IMG/VR virus record: IMGVR_UViG_3300044591_000895
Coordinates: 1-35,611 of that record
DNA from: a virus
Length of the DNA stretch: 35,611 bases
Reading direction: 5' to 3' (one strand)
The translations under genes were made by a program, and so were the position numbers. A model generated the notes under the pieces. It saw only the letters and a list, made by a program, of their open reading frames with translations, did no database searches and had not been told where the DNA came from. Below are positions 12,768-20,409 of the stretch, in pieces (within the stretch, counting starts at the first letter, position 1; every line of letters starts with the position of its first letter).

Positions 12768-13630
12768 ATTAGATATCTGATTAATACGATTCCGGAACCA
12801 CCCACCAAGGTGTTTGGGGCCCCCACGTTGCCACCGGCACCACCGCCGGTGTTAGTACCTCCACTACTTCCAGGACTTGATGGATATGTTCCACCAAAGC
12901 CACCACCGCCGGCACCACCAGGTCCGGGTCCGTTTGGACTATTATAGGTAGCTCCACCTCCACCTCCAGCAAAGTATCTACCAGGAGCAGGTCCTGGAGT
13001 TCCATAAGATGCTGGAATCCAAGTTACAGGAGATCCATCACCACCTTTGGCTGGATTGGGGAAGGCGGTGCCAGGATTTCCTGCTGCACCTGCCCCGCCG
13101 CCACCACCTCCAGCATAAAATGGACTACCGCCGAGAGCAGTCCCTCCGGGATTTCCTTGTGGTGGTGATGTTGGTGGAGTGTTTCCTAGTCCAAAAGAAT
13201 TGACATTATTGTAATCTGCTCCACTACCAGATCCTCCGGGACTTCCACTTCCTTGAGGTCCTGCTCCTCCTCCAGCAGAGGTTATTGTTGAAAAAATGGA
13301 GGGACTTCCCTGTGAACCTACTCCACCACCACCAATGGTAATTGGATAAGTGGTTGCTGTTATTGGAAAATTAGTTCCAGTTCTAAAACCACCGGCACCA
13401 GCTCCGCCACCAATTACTGTAGGTGAAGATCCTCCACCACCAGCAACAACAACATATTCTACAAGTCCTGAACCTGCATCAGAAACAACAAAGGAACCCG
13501 GAGAAGTAAAAACATGAATTCTATATCCACCAGAATCTATAATTGTTCCACCAGTTGCAGTAAGAATTGGTGACGCAACAGATGTATTAGAACCAAAACC
13601 AAACTTACTGCCAGTAAAAATAGGTGCCAT
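12764..13630 (-). CDS. Glycine-rich tail adhesin, copy 3
   Basis: A 288-aa protein built like copies 1 and 2: ATGGTIIDSGGYRIHVFTSP, VEYVVVAGGGG, variable glycine loops, NTPPTSPPQGNPGG, YGTPGPAPGRYFAGGGGG and the ending GGSGIVLIRYLI. It shares a 45-nt identical block with copy 2 (13515-13559 and 11483-11527) and longer near-identical ones, so they exchanged sequence recently. Its N-terminal first 27 residues are its own (MAPIFTGSKFGFGSN). The ATG is 4 nt after the stop of the fibre at 13635, so translation is probably coupled to that fibre. Confidence 0.85.
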   Translation of the reverse strand: MAPIFTGSKFGFGSNTSVASPILTATGGTIIDSGGYRIHVFTSPGSFVVSDAGSGLVEYVVVAGGGGSSPTVIGGGAGAGGFRTGTNFPITATTYPITIGGGGVGSQGSPSIFSTITSAGGGAGPQGSGSPGGSGSGADYNNVNSFGLGNTPPTSPPQGNPGGTALGGSPFYAGGGGGGAGAAGNPGTAFPNPAKGGDGSPVTWIPASYGTPGPAPGRYFAGGGGGATYNSPNGPGPGGAGGGGFGGTYPSSPGSSGGTNTGGGAGGNVGAPNTLVGGSGIVLIRYLI

Positions 13631-13634
13631 ATTA

Positions 13635-14507
13635 TCAAACTCCTACGATACCTTGTCTAAATCCACCATTCTTGGTGACATAAACTTTATAACTTGATGC
13701 GGCACTTGAAGTTGCACCAGTGTAATGTACATAGAAAGATACAAAATCTACATCACTTGCAGTTGTTGATAGAGTTACAGTTGTTGCAGAACCAACCAAT
13801 CCTCTTGTGGAAATACCTGCAATCGCAGATCCACCAACAAAAGGAATAACAGTGCAGTTTGTACCAATACCTGTTGCTGCTGTTGTGTTTCCTACACCAG
13901 ATGGAGTTGATGACTGCTGAGTGAATAAAACTGTTACTGTAGATCCATTCTCAGTATCAGCAGGCATATTTTTAAAGGAAACAATCCCGATGTTTCCACC
14001 AACCATTGTATAACGATATGTCGTTGAATTTCTTACATCTAATTCTAAAACTAAAGCACCACCAGAAGTATAAGTAGTTGCTGCTGAAACATTTTCAACT
14101 ACACCACGCAATCTTACATCATTATTAAATGTAGAAACACCAGTTACTGCAACACCATTATTAAATGTAGAAACACCAGTTACTGCAACACCATTATTAA
14201 ATGTAGAAACACCAGTTACTATAAGTCCACCATCAGTAACTCTTACACCAGTTCTTGCTGTGACTAATCCAACAGAATCAATATTAGTTACGTCTTCATA
14301 TGTTAAGGTTCCACCAACAGATACATTACCACTAAAGGTAGCTGATGTTCCAGTTACAGATCCAACGGTAATATTAGGAGTTCCAGTCAGTCCTTGTGCA
14401 GTGGATGCAGTTCCTGTTAAAGTTCCAGTAACAGTAATCCCATTGGGAAACGACGGAGCACCAGTACCCAGTTTATTAGTTATAATATCAACATTTAACT
14501 GAGACAT
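13635..14507 (-). CDS. Tail fibre-like protein with 12-residue tandem repeat
   Basis: A 290-aa protein. The N-terminus MSQLNVDIITNKLGTGAPSF is a common fibre attachment start. TGTATSTAQGLTG-type shaft segments follow, then three units of VSTFNNGVAVTG (the third changed to VSTFNNDVRLRG), encoded by a 36-bp tandem repeat. The C-terminal 140 residues form a beta-rich domain with YRYTMVGGNIGIVSF and FVSFYVHYTG, like cyanophage virion proteins thought to bind at the tail. Late box 21 nt upstream. Repeat number may vary between strains. Confidence 0.8.
   Translation of the reverse strand: MSQLNVDIITNKLGTGAPSFPNGITVTGTLTGTASTAQGLTGTPNITVGSVTGTSATFSGNVSVGGTLTYEDVTNIDSVGLVTARTGVRVTDGGLIVTGVSTFNNGVAVTGVSTFNNGVAVTGVSTFNNDVRLRGVVENVSAATTYTSGGALVLELDVRNSTTYRYTMVGGNIGIVSFKNMPADTENGSTVTVLFTQQSSTPSGVGNTTAATGIGTNCTVIPFVGGSAIAGISTRGLVGSATTVTLSTTASDVDFVSFYVHYTGATSSAASSYKVYVTKNGGFRQGIVGV
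14122..14220 (-). repeat. 36-bp tandem repeat, 2.75 copies
   Basis: The unit begins TTATTAAATGTAGAAACACC on the plus strand and repeats with period 36. Copies start at 14122, 14158 and 14194; the first two are identical and the third is cut short. It stays in frame (12 codons), so changes in copy number would lengthen or shorten the fibre. Confidence 0.9.
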
Positions 14508-14528
14508 TTTTTACACTTCTTTTTATGT

Positions 14529-14535
14529 TATTTAT
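14529..14535 (-). promoter_or_regulatory. Candidate late promoter box ATAAATA
   Basis: CATAAATA on the minus strand, 21 nt before the ATG at 14507. Confidence 0.6.
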
Positions 14536-14543
14536 GCCAGTGA

Positions 14544-15548
14544 CTATGGCAAGTTTAAGGCATCAATAATCAATTGCTTTCCTGTTCCAATAGTAACTCC
14601 AAAACCAGTTTCTATTGTTAGTTGATTTTCTTTTAGTAAGATATATGAATTAGATGATCCCGAATTTGTATTATCAAACACTATATTACTAGTAACAACT
14701 TTTCCAGACTTATCTATGTAACTAAATCCACTTGCCCCAGTTACCTCTGTTCCTATTCCACTAAGACCAGTTAAATTGCTACCATCACCATAATAAGTAA
14801 CAATACCCGATGATGCCGTAACGATACCTGAAGCAATTCTTACAGTGCCTAATGACGATACTCCAGTTACATTTAAGGTGCTATTTAGATTTGTAGCACC
14901 AACAATAGTAGTAATGCCGCTAACTGTAAGTGAATTCAGTGATCCATCAACAATCTTAACTGAGGTTACTTTATATCCTACTGCTTCTATATCATCTCCT
15001 GCTTGTGCTGGAGTAATCAATGAGAAGTTGACACCATCTGTTGCAGTATAGTCTGCTGTTGGAACTAACTTCGCACCATTACGATAAACATCTAAGTAAT
15101 CAGCAGTGTATCCATTGACGAAGGAGAACGATGTTTGTACTCCTGTTGGCGAATAAACTTGGCGATAATATGTGTCCCCCACACCACCAGAAAAAGAAAC
15201 ACCTAAAACAACACCAGAGAATGTAAGACCTGCTGCTGGTGGTGTGGAGAAGGTAATATTAGAACCAGAAACTATGTAGTCATCTGATGGGTCTTGTACA
15301 ACACCACCAAGATTTATAATGACTGATTGTGAATTTGCAGGTGTTATTGGACCTGATGCCGAGGTTAAGGCAAAGGTCTGTGTAGAACCATTGAAAGACC
15401 CCGAAATATCATCTAAAGTTTTAATATTACGTGTAGATGCTGGTGTAAAACTTATCCATACTGTTCCATTCCACTGATAAGAAAATCCTGAAGTAGTATC
15501 AGTGTATATCTGGTTTAGTGTAGGGCTATCTGGAAAGTTAAGAGCCAT
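14544..15548 (-). CDS. Tail fibre protein, 334 aa
   Basis: The N-terminus (MALNFPDSPTLNQIYTD, then SGFSYQWNGTVWISF) is a classic cyanophage fibre head. Two related domains follow: LGGVVQDPSDDYIVSGSNIT near residue 80 and YLDVYRNGAKLVPTADYTAT near residue 152. The second type also occurs in the giant fibre at 23604-27674. The shaft has repeats ending in TYYGDGSNLTGLSG, and the C-terminus is a short beta domain. The protein is a good candidate for a side fibre or collar fibre. A late box lies 12 nt upstream. It lies directly downstream of the HxH oxygenase gene. Confidence 0.85.
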   Translation of the reverse strand: MALNFPDSPTLNQIYTDTTSGFSYQWNGTVWISFTPASTRNIKTLDDISGSFNGSTQTFALTSASGPITPANSQSVIINLGGVVQDPSDDYIVSGSNITFSTPPAAGLTFSGVVLGVSFSGGVGDTYYRQVYSPTGVQTSFSFVNGYTADYLDVYRNGAKLVPTADYTATDGVNFSLITPAQAGDDIEAVGYKVTSVKIVDGSLNSLTVSGITTIVGATNLNSTLNVTGVSSLGTVRIASGIVTASSGIVTYYGDGSNLTGLSGIGTEVTGASGFSYIDKSGKVVTSNIVFDNTNSGSSNSYILLKENQLTIETGFGVTIGTGKQLIIDALNLP

Positions 15549-15560
15549 TATCTTTTTAGG

Positions 15561-15567
15561 TATTTAT
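15561..15567 (-). promoter_or_regulatory. Candidate late promoter box ATAAATA
   Basis: CATAAATA on the minus strand, 12 nt before the ATG at 15548; it overlaps the end of the oxygenase gene, which stops at 15564. Confidence 0.6.
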
Positions 15568-16142
15568 GTAATATTTAAAATATCCACTTTTGAAAATAAT
15601 TCTTCCGAAGATTCTTTGCATTTAATTTCCATATTAATAGAAACTCTATATTCTTCATCATCTAAAAAATTAATTTGATGATCCAGATAATTTGGAAAGA
15701 TTAATAGGTCTCCATTTTTTGGTTTATGTGTAAATCTAGTTCCATTCAATAAAAATGAGATTGACCCATTGAATATGGATGCTGTTTGTGGTACATTCAA
15801 ATAATAAACAGAATTTATTGTTGAGGTGTTTAAATGATTATGTATCAATCCTGCACCATGATCGAATTTGTTACTCACATAAGACCAACAACTTTCATTG
15901 TTATCTGAAGTAGTAAAATTTCCAAATAAAGTTTTTGAACATTCGAAAAATTTAGTATAAAGACTTTTGAAAAAATTTCTATAGTCCTCATTAATTAAAA
16001 AAGAACCGCCGTTTCCTCTATGATTTCGAACTTTATTTTCTAAAACAACTGCCATTAAAGCAATTCTTAAACTATCTTCAACTTGTTCGAAATCTTTAAT
16101 CAAATAAATTGGAAATGTCCCATAAAGTTTGGAGATATTCAT
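15564..16142 (-). CDS. Putative 2OG-Fe(II) oxygenase with HxH motif
   Basis: A 192-aa protein matching the family of putative 2OG-Fe(II) oxygenases whose signature is HxH near a VYYL strand. Here it reads H101-N-H103 (IHNHLNTSTINSVYYLN), followed by PKNGDLLIFPNYLDHQINF with H155, and R166 (EYRVSINMEI) as the likely 2-oxoglutarate ligand. If H103 stands where the usual aspartate would be, metal binding may differ. Its ATG overlaps the sulfotransferase stop (ATGA), so both are made together, probably from the sigma-70-type promoter at 17077-17105. Substrate unknown. Confidence 0.75.
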   Translation of the reverse strand: MNISKLYGTFPIYLIKDFEQVEDSLRIALMAVVLENKVRNHRGNGGSFLINEDYRNFFKSLYTKFFECSKTLFGNFTTSDNNESCWSYVSNKFDHGAGLIHNHLNTSTINSVYYLNVPQTASIFNGSISFLLNGTRFTHKPKNGDLLIFPNYLDHQINFLDDEEYRVSINMEIKCKESSEELFSKVDILNIT

Positions 16143-16960
16143 AATTTTTCTGGATAGAATTCCTTAAAGTACCATTGATAATGATTAAAGATCATATCTT
16201 GAATGTCTTCTCTTAAATGTGAGAAATTTTCTGAATTTGATTTTTCTATCTTAGATTTTATTTTATGGCATCCAAAGGGTTGATACGGATTATCATTATA
16301 AAAATCTTGAGTTAGGTGATTAAAATCATGTGTGTACCTATCAAGTTCAAGGAAATCATAAATTTCATTTAGTTGATTTTGCGGATCTTCAATAAGGTCT
16401 TCGTATCTAGAAATAAAAATTTGATTTTTATATTTTTTTGGAATATCGATAAGTTGCCTTAAAGAAAATAATCCGTCTCTAAGGTAATCAAAACTTAAAA
16501 TATTATCCACTCTTTGATACTGCAAATCTTCATGCAATGTACCAAATGACTCCGATCTATTAACGAATAAAGAATCTTGCGATATCTTTTCGAATGAATT
16601 TACTACAGACCTTAAATCTCTGATTGTAATTATTATTTTTAAATTTGGAAAAACTTTAAAAATATAATCTAAATCTTTTAACCAGTGCCTAGATTTGTCT
16701 ACGAAAATAGTTTCTGGATCTGAAATTGTTTTAATCCAGGAATCTACACCAGACCTACAAAAATTATAGAAACAGTCGGAAACTGTTTCGTGTGGTAATT
16801 GAAAATGTGTTATGTTGTTGCAAATAAATTCTTTATTAATGTTTAACAACTGTCCGATTTCAGAATCGGGACCAATTGTAAATTTTGAATTCTGCTTTAG
16901 TATGTAAAGAAGTAAAGTTGACCCAGTTCTAGGTAAACTTGTTAATGATATAAAGTTCAT
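16139..16960 (-). CDS. Sulfotransferase, PAPS-dependent
   Basis: A 273-aa sulfotransferase-fold protein. SLPRTGSTLL at residues 8-17 is the loop that grips the 5'-phosphosulfate of PAPS. VDKSRHW near residue 88 and TIRDLRSVVNSF (R114, S118) form the 3'-phosphate site. SRYEDLIEDP follows, as usual in the family. It would move sulfate onto a sugar or tyrosine. The start is the ATG at 16960; a longer frame from 16990 adds ten residues (MAQRPWKLIF) that are read out of frame from the hydroxylase fossil, so they are not original. It may sulfate fibre or host-surface glycans, together with the GT32 enzyme upstream. Confidence 0.88.
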   Translation of the reverse strand: MNFISLTSLPRTGSTLLLYILKQNSKFTIGPDSEIGQLLNINKEFICNNITHFQLPHETVSDCFYNFCRSGVDSWIKTISDPETIFVDKSRHWLKDLDYIFKVFPNLKIIITIRDLRSVVNSFEKISQDSLFVNRSESFGTLHEDLQYQRVDNILSFDYLRDGLFSLRQLIDIPKKYKNQIFISRYEDLIEDPQNQLNEIYDFLELDRYTHDFNHLTQDFYNDNPYQPFGCHKIKSKIEKSNSENFSHLREDIQDMIFNHYQWYFKEFYPEKL

Positions 16961-16968
16961 AAAAATTA

Positions 16969-17040
16969 ATTTCCAAGGTCGTTGTGCCATCCATAATATT
17001 CACCTCCTCCATACACAGTATATGGTATATTGCCAAGATA
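16969..17040 (-). pseudogene. Fossil of a PKHD-type 2OG-Fe(II) hydroxylase
   Basis: Between two in-frame stops (17041-17043 and 16966-16968) the minus strand encodes YLGNIPYTVYGGGEYYGWHN and then D. This matches the active-site region of the intact enzyme at 9602-10237, which has MQYTVYGEGEFYGWHND. The iron-binding HND is still readable. Everything on both sides is gone. It lies between a sigma-70-type promoter and the sulfotransferase, as if the hydroxylase body was replaced by the sulfotransferase gene. Confidence 0.85.
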
Positions 17041-17076
17041 TTAAATTTTTTTCCTCACTATAATCTATTCAGTCGT

Positions 17077-17105
17077 ATTATATATCAGATTTTTAATTTA
17101 ATCAA
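17077..17105 (-). promoter_or_regulatory. Sigma-70-type promoter before the sulfotransferase
   Basis: On the minus strand TTGATT (17105-17100), 17 nt, TATAAT (17082-17077). It starts within the last codons of the GT32 gene. Predicted start near 17070, upstream of the hydroxylase fossil and sulfotransferase. Confidence 0.65.
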
Positions 17106-17785
17106 TAAGTCCAAGTACCAGTTAGAAAGTGTCTTGTGAAAATATTTTTCTCACCCTCTACAAAACTTCTAAAATCTTTCAAGGCATTTTTATATTTTTC
17201 TTCGTCATTCTTCCCCCAATTAAATTGATTTTCTATGGTAGGATTAAAAATTTCTTTTGGTAAAAACTTAACGGAAGAATCTAATATCCTAGATATCATC
17301 TTAGGACCACAGCACTCTAAGATATAATCCTTATACGAAAACTGATGAGAATTTAATCTATTAAAAGTGAATGAAGAAAACATCATACACTTTTCCCAAA
17401 ACTGATGATTTGGTGTAGAAATCATCAATGAGTTTTGAACTTTTTCTTTCCAATCTTCCCAAGACTGAACGATGTATAAATCTCTTCTCAGTAAATTATA
17501 AAAGTTCTGATAGCAGTAAACATCAAGATCTGCGTAAATTCCACCATGAGAATGTAAAATGCAGAATCTTGCAAAATCAACTCTCATAATATGATGCGGA
17601 AACCCATCATATAACTCCAAGTAATCTGGATATTCATCCCTAACAAGATTTCTTAAGTCATCATCAGTCCAGTACATATACTGAAAATCTGGAAAGGTGT
17701 TCTTCCAACTTTCAGAACACTCTTTCCAGATTGGATGCCAATTTTGTTCGTCAGGTCCAGTTTGATGAATAATTTTAGGTATCAT
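17102..17785 (-). CDS. GT32-family glycosyltransferase
   Basis: A 227-aa enzyme of the family that includes Och1 and capsule sugar transferases. It starts with MIPKIIHQTG, has YMYWTDDDLRNL, and then the DXD signature at D86-L-D88 in HGGIYADLDVYC, which binds the nucleotide-sugar with a metal ion. The C-terminus (FTRHFLTGTW) has the usual histidine/tryptophan end. It would add a sugar, acceptor unknown, in the cytoplasm. The ATG at 17785 follows the 250-aa gene by 18 nt. Phage-encoded transferases often glycosylate fibre or host cell-surface targets; which applies here is not visible. Confidence 0.92.
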   Translation of the reverse strand: MIPKIIHQTGPDEQNWHPIWKECSESWKNTFPDFQYMYWTDDDLRNLVRDEYPDYLELYDGFPHHIMRVDFARFCILHSHGGIYADLDVYCYQNFYNLLRRDLYIVQSWEDWKEKVQNSLMISTPNHQFWEKCMMFSSFTFNRLNSHQFSYKDYILECCGPKMISRILDSSVKFLPKEIFNPTIENQFNWGKNDEEKYKNALKDFRSFVEGEKNIFTRHFLTGTWTY

Positions 17786-17803
17786 AAAAAAGAAAAATAA
17801 GGT

Positions 17804-18556
17804 TTATGAAATTTCTGTTGTAACTTCTTCTACTCCATCTACATTTGAAGATTCAACTTGTTGGGGTGATGTAGGTTCTGATGTAACTTCTTCTATTCCA
17901 TCTGCAGTTAAAGATTCAATTTCGTGGGGTGATGCAAGTTCTAATTTAATTTCTTTTACTCTATCTGCAGTTAAAAATTCAACTTCCTGAAGTAATGCAA
18001 GTTCTTCAACCATACTCGCAACTTCATAATATGGAAAGTCCATTTTAATAGTATTGATTGCGGCTGCTTGTTGAGGTGTTCCTGTCTCTGGATTGTCCCA
18101 AAGCATTTTTTCTGTTAGTTTGAGAGTAGACCTAAAGTCATCTTGGTTAATTACTCTAGGAGCAGGAGGAAACTCAGGTTCTGTTTGACGAGCATCAAAT
18201 TGAGATTTCATATCAATGTAAGAATTTGCCGATAAAATTGTCTGAAGACTCGAAATATAATTTGTATGGATTACAAGTTGGTCTATAGTCATATGCGAGT
18301 TCTCAGACATTTTTTGTTGATGACTTATAACCAGAGAACTAATCTCATCTCTTAAATCTATCAACTCGCCTTTATCACCTGCTTCGGGAAACTTACCTGT
18401 CTTTTTATCGTAAGTCATTCCAATTTCAACTGCACGATTAGCAAGAGCATAATATTCGGTTTCTTGATTATAAAAAATGAATTGCTCTTGCTCTACATTG
18501 ACGATATTTACTACAATGTCTGTTTCTTTGTGTATAATTGCGTAGATTTTTAACAT
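17804..18556 (-). CDS. 250-aa protein with C-terminal repeats
   Basis: The N-terminus (MLKIYAIIHKETDIVVNIVN) is a small beta domain, the middle is helical (LTEKMLWDNPETGTPQQAAA), and residues 190-250 are three imperfect 21-residue repeats of the type EIESLTADGIEEVTSEPTSP. The repeats are acidic and predicted unstructured or helical. An AAGGAG Shine-Dalgarno sequence lies seven bases ahead of the ATG at 18556. Its place behind a collagen-like protein and its general style resemble cyanophage fibre-accessory or assembly proteins, but I cannot name a family. The acidic tail might shield a sticky fibre during assembly (speculation). Confidence 0.65.
   Translation of the reverse strand: MLKIYAIIHKETDIVVNIVNVEQEQFIFYNQETEYYALANRAVEIGMTYDKKTGKFPEAGDKGELIDLRDEISSLVISHQQKMSENSHMTIDQLVIHTNYISSLQTILSANSYIDMKSQFDARQTEPEFPPAPRVINQDDFRSTLKLTEKMLWDNPETGTPQQAAAINTIKMDFPYYEVASMVEELALLQEVEFLTADRVKEIKLELASPHEIESLTADGIEEVTSEPTSPQQVESSNVDGVEEVTTEIS
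17807..17989 (-). repeat. 63-bp imperfect tandem repeat, about three copies
   Basis: Encodes the three 21-residue units of the 250-aa protein. The plus strand shows repeated TGTAACTTCTTCTA-like segments and TCATCTGCAGTTAAAGATTC-like segments. Divergence rises towards the N-terminal copy. Confidence 0.75.
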
Positions 18557-18567
18557 TTTTACGCTCC

Positions 18568-20070
18568 TTATTTGTTAGGTGTAGATAATGTCCATTCTAC
18601 GATAAATGCTCCAGGGCCACCTGGACCACCTGTACCAACAGCACCGGGAGTAGTATTAGGAGTACCGGGACCACCAGGAGTACCAAAAACAGTAGGAGAA
18701 GGAGTAGAACCACCAGGACCACCAGCACCACCAGCACCACCAGGACCACCAAAATTACTAGCGCCTCCACCGCCACCAAATCCGCCAGGTCCACCAGGAC
18801 CACCATTTCCGCCAGGACCGCCAGGACCGCCAGGACCGCCGACATTAAAAGGGGTGCCAGGAGTATAAGGGGAAGAACCAAATCCACCTTGACCACCAGC
18901 ACCGCCAGCACCACCTATTCCACCAGGGCCACCACGGCCGCCACCGCCGCCAAATCCACCAGGACCACCAGGACCAGCAAAACCACCAGAAGCAGTACCA
19001 GGACCACCACGACCACCAGGACCACCAGGACCACGCCGCCCTGGCGAGCCAGGTATACTAGGACCACCAGAACCACCTTGACCACCTTGACCACCATTTC
19101 CGCCAGGGCCACCAGGACCACCAGGACCACCAGCACCGCCAAATCCACCAGCACCACCAGCGCCGCCAAATCCACCAGCAGAAACACCAGGACCACCAGG
19201 ACCACCAGCACCGCCGGCGCCCAGGGGCGAGGGGCCAAGAGTACCATAAGGACCAGTAGCGCCAGCAGGACCACCAGGACCTATGGCACTACTAGAACCA
19301 CCAGGAGCACCAAATCCACCAGGACCACCAGCTCCTGGAGTAGCAGTTCCACTGCCGGAACCACCAGCACCACCTATTCCACCAGGGCCGCCGACAGCAT
19401 TGGTGCTATTACCACCAGGAGCACCAAATCCACCAGGACCACCAGGAGCACCAGATCCTGGAGTACCGGGAACATAAAGTCCTGTAGATATTCCTGATCC
19501 CCCATTAATAATAGAGTTAATAGTAAAGTAGTTCTTTAGATTATCATTTAAAAATGTTTCTTGGAAATATACCCACCTTCCCGCATATGTTGGATTATAT
19601 TGTCCTGGACCAAAACTACTACCTGATGCACCACCAACTCCAGGTGTTGTTCCCCCAGGAGAACCTTGAGAATTTATATCACCGCCACTTGCAGTTCCAC
19701 CGACACCTACCGGATTTGCTGGTCCAATTGCAGTTGCTCCAAATGCTGTTGCAATTGTGGTTCCTGCACTATCTGCAAGAATTGTATTTCCACCATTTGC
19801 AGCTCCAACAGTCAATTGGAAACTTGTTGTAACACCCACAAAAGGGGGATAAAATGTTTTCTCAAAATAACCAGCACCAGGACCACCAGTAGTTCCAACT
19901 CCTGCCTGTCCTCCACCTACCGCAGTGAATTTAATTGCTTTAGTTCCGGGAGGAACCTCAAAAGTAGTATTTGATGTAATAATCAGTCTATTCTCAAATG
20001 AGAAAGTAAGACCACGAAAAGCATTAAAAACTGTAGATGTAATGTTATCTAAAATAAAATTCCTAGACAT
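18568..20070 (-). CDS. Collagen-like glycine/proline-rich virion protein, 500 aa
   Basis: The first 60 residues form a normal domain (FRGLTFSFENRLIITSNTTF, then EVPPGTKAIKFTAVGGG). A mixed region follows to about residue 200, then almost 300 residues of GPGGPGG, GGAGG and GFGAPGG units. The end returns to order (GAFIVEWTLSTPNK). The GGxGGP spacing does not follow a strict collagen triplet for long, so it may fold as a polyglycine-II bundle instead. It carries many Pro residues before Gly, which are potential targets for prolyl hydroxylases. The ATG overlaps the stop of the 105-aa gene by one base. The C-rich plus strand creates many false frames. Confidence 0.85.
   Translation of the reverse strand: MSRNFILDNITSTVFNAFRGLTFSFENRLIITSNTTFEVPPGTKAIKFTAVGGGQAGVGTTGGPGAGYFEKTFYPPFVGVTTSFQLTVGAANGGNTILADSAGTTIATAFGATAIGPANPVGVGGTASGGDINSQGSPGGTTPGVGGASGSSFGPGQYNPTYAGRWVYFQETFLNDNLKNYFTINSIINGGSGISTGLYVPGTPGSGAPGGPGGFGAPGGNSTNAVGGPGGIGGAGGSGSGTATPGAGGPGGFGAPGGSSSAIGPGGPAGATGPYGTLGPSPLGAGGAGGPGGPGVSAGGFGGAGGAGGFGGAGGPGGPGGPGGNGGQGGQGGSGGPSIPGSPGRRGPGGPGGRGGPGTASGGFAGPGGPGGFGGGGGRGGPGGIGGAGGAGGQGGFGSSPYTPGTPFNVGGPGGPGGPGGNGGPGGPGGFGGGGGASNFGGPGGAGGAGGPGGSTPSPTVFGTPGGPGTPNTTPGAVGTGGPGGPGAFIVEWTLSTPNK
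18600..19470 (-). repeat. Low-complexity GPGG-coding repeat block
   Basis: On the plus strand, dense CCACCAGGACCACC-type repeats that encode the collagen-like region. It is the most G+C-rich and most repetitive DNA in the window and a likely site of slippage and recombination. Confidence 0.9.
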
Positions 20071-20387
20071 TATTCTTCGTACCCGTAAACAATAAAGTTA
20101 ACACCAGAAATTGATGAATTGCAAAATAATTTTTGTTGATTTCCCAAAACAATTCCACCTCTTTCAAGCACAGAGTTTGCTGAAATTATTGTATTATATT
20201 CAATGCAGTTGGTTGATGCAATTCCTACTGCGCTACTGTTTTCAATTGAAATGCGAATACCGGATGATAAAGTATTCGTATTGCATACAGTGATTGTAAC
20301 GCTCGCTGTCGATGACGCCGGAACTTGATATAATAAGGTATCTATATTAGCAGTTGGAGTAACCGCAGATAATCTTCCGTTTGCCAT
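20070..20387 (-). CDS. Small beta-rich structural protein, 105 aa
   Basis: Begins MANGRLSAVTPTANIDTLLY, continues ASVTITVCNTN and ends VNFIVYGYEE. I recognise this as a widespread small cyanophage virion-type protein, with a jelly-roll feel: each strand alternates hydrophobic residues and CN- or NTN-type turns. No enzymatic residues. A late box lies 22 nt upstream and the gene overlaps the collagen-like gene by one base. It might cap or anchor that protein; this is inference from the coupling. Confidence 0.75.
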   Translation of the reverse strand: MANGRLSAVTPTANIDTLLYQVPASSTASVTITVCNTNTLSSGIRISIENSSAVGIASTNCIEYNTIISANSVLERGGIVLGNQQKLFCNSSISGVNFIVYGYEE

Positions 20388-20409
20388 AATAATTTATTAC
20401 TTTATATTT

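Noticed and set aside
16961-16990. N-terminal extension MAQRPWKLIF of the sulfotransferase
   Set aside because: It is read out of frame from the hydroxylase relic. The family motif starts right after the ATG at 16960.
18889-19497. Long plus-strand frame rich in Thr/Ser/Arg, and similar Pro-rich plus-strand frames near 10755-11311, 12747-13203 and 32642-33538
   Set aside because: They are mirror frames of glycine-rich genes on the minus strand. Repeat DNA lacks stop codons in several frames. Their proteins are low in complexity with no ribosome sites.
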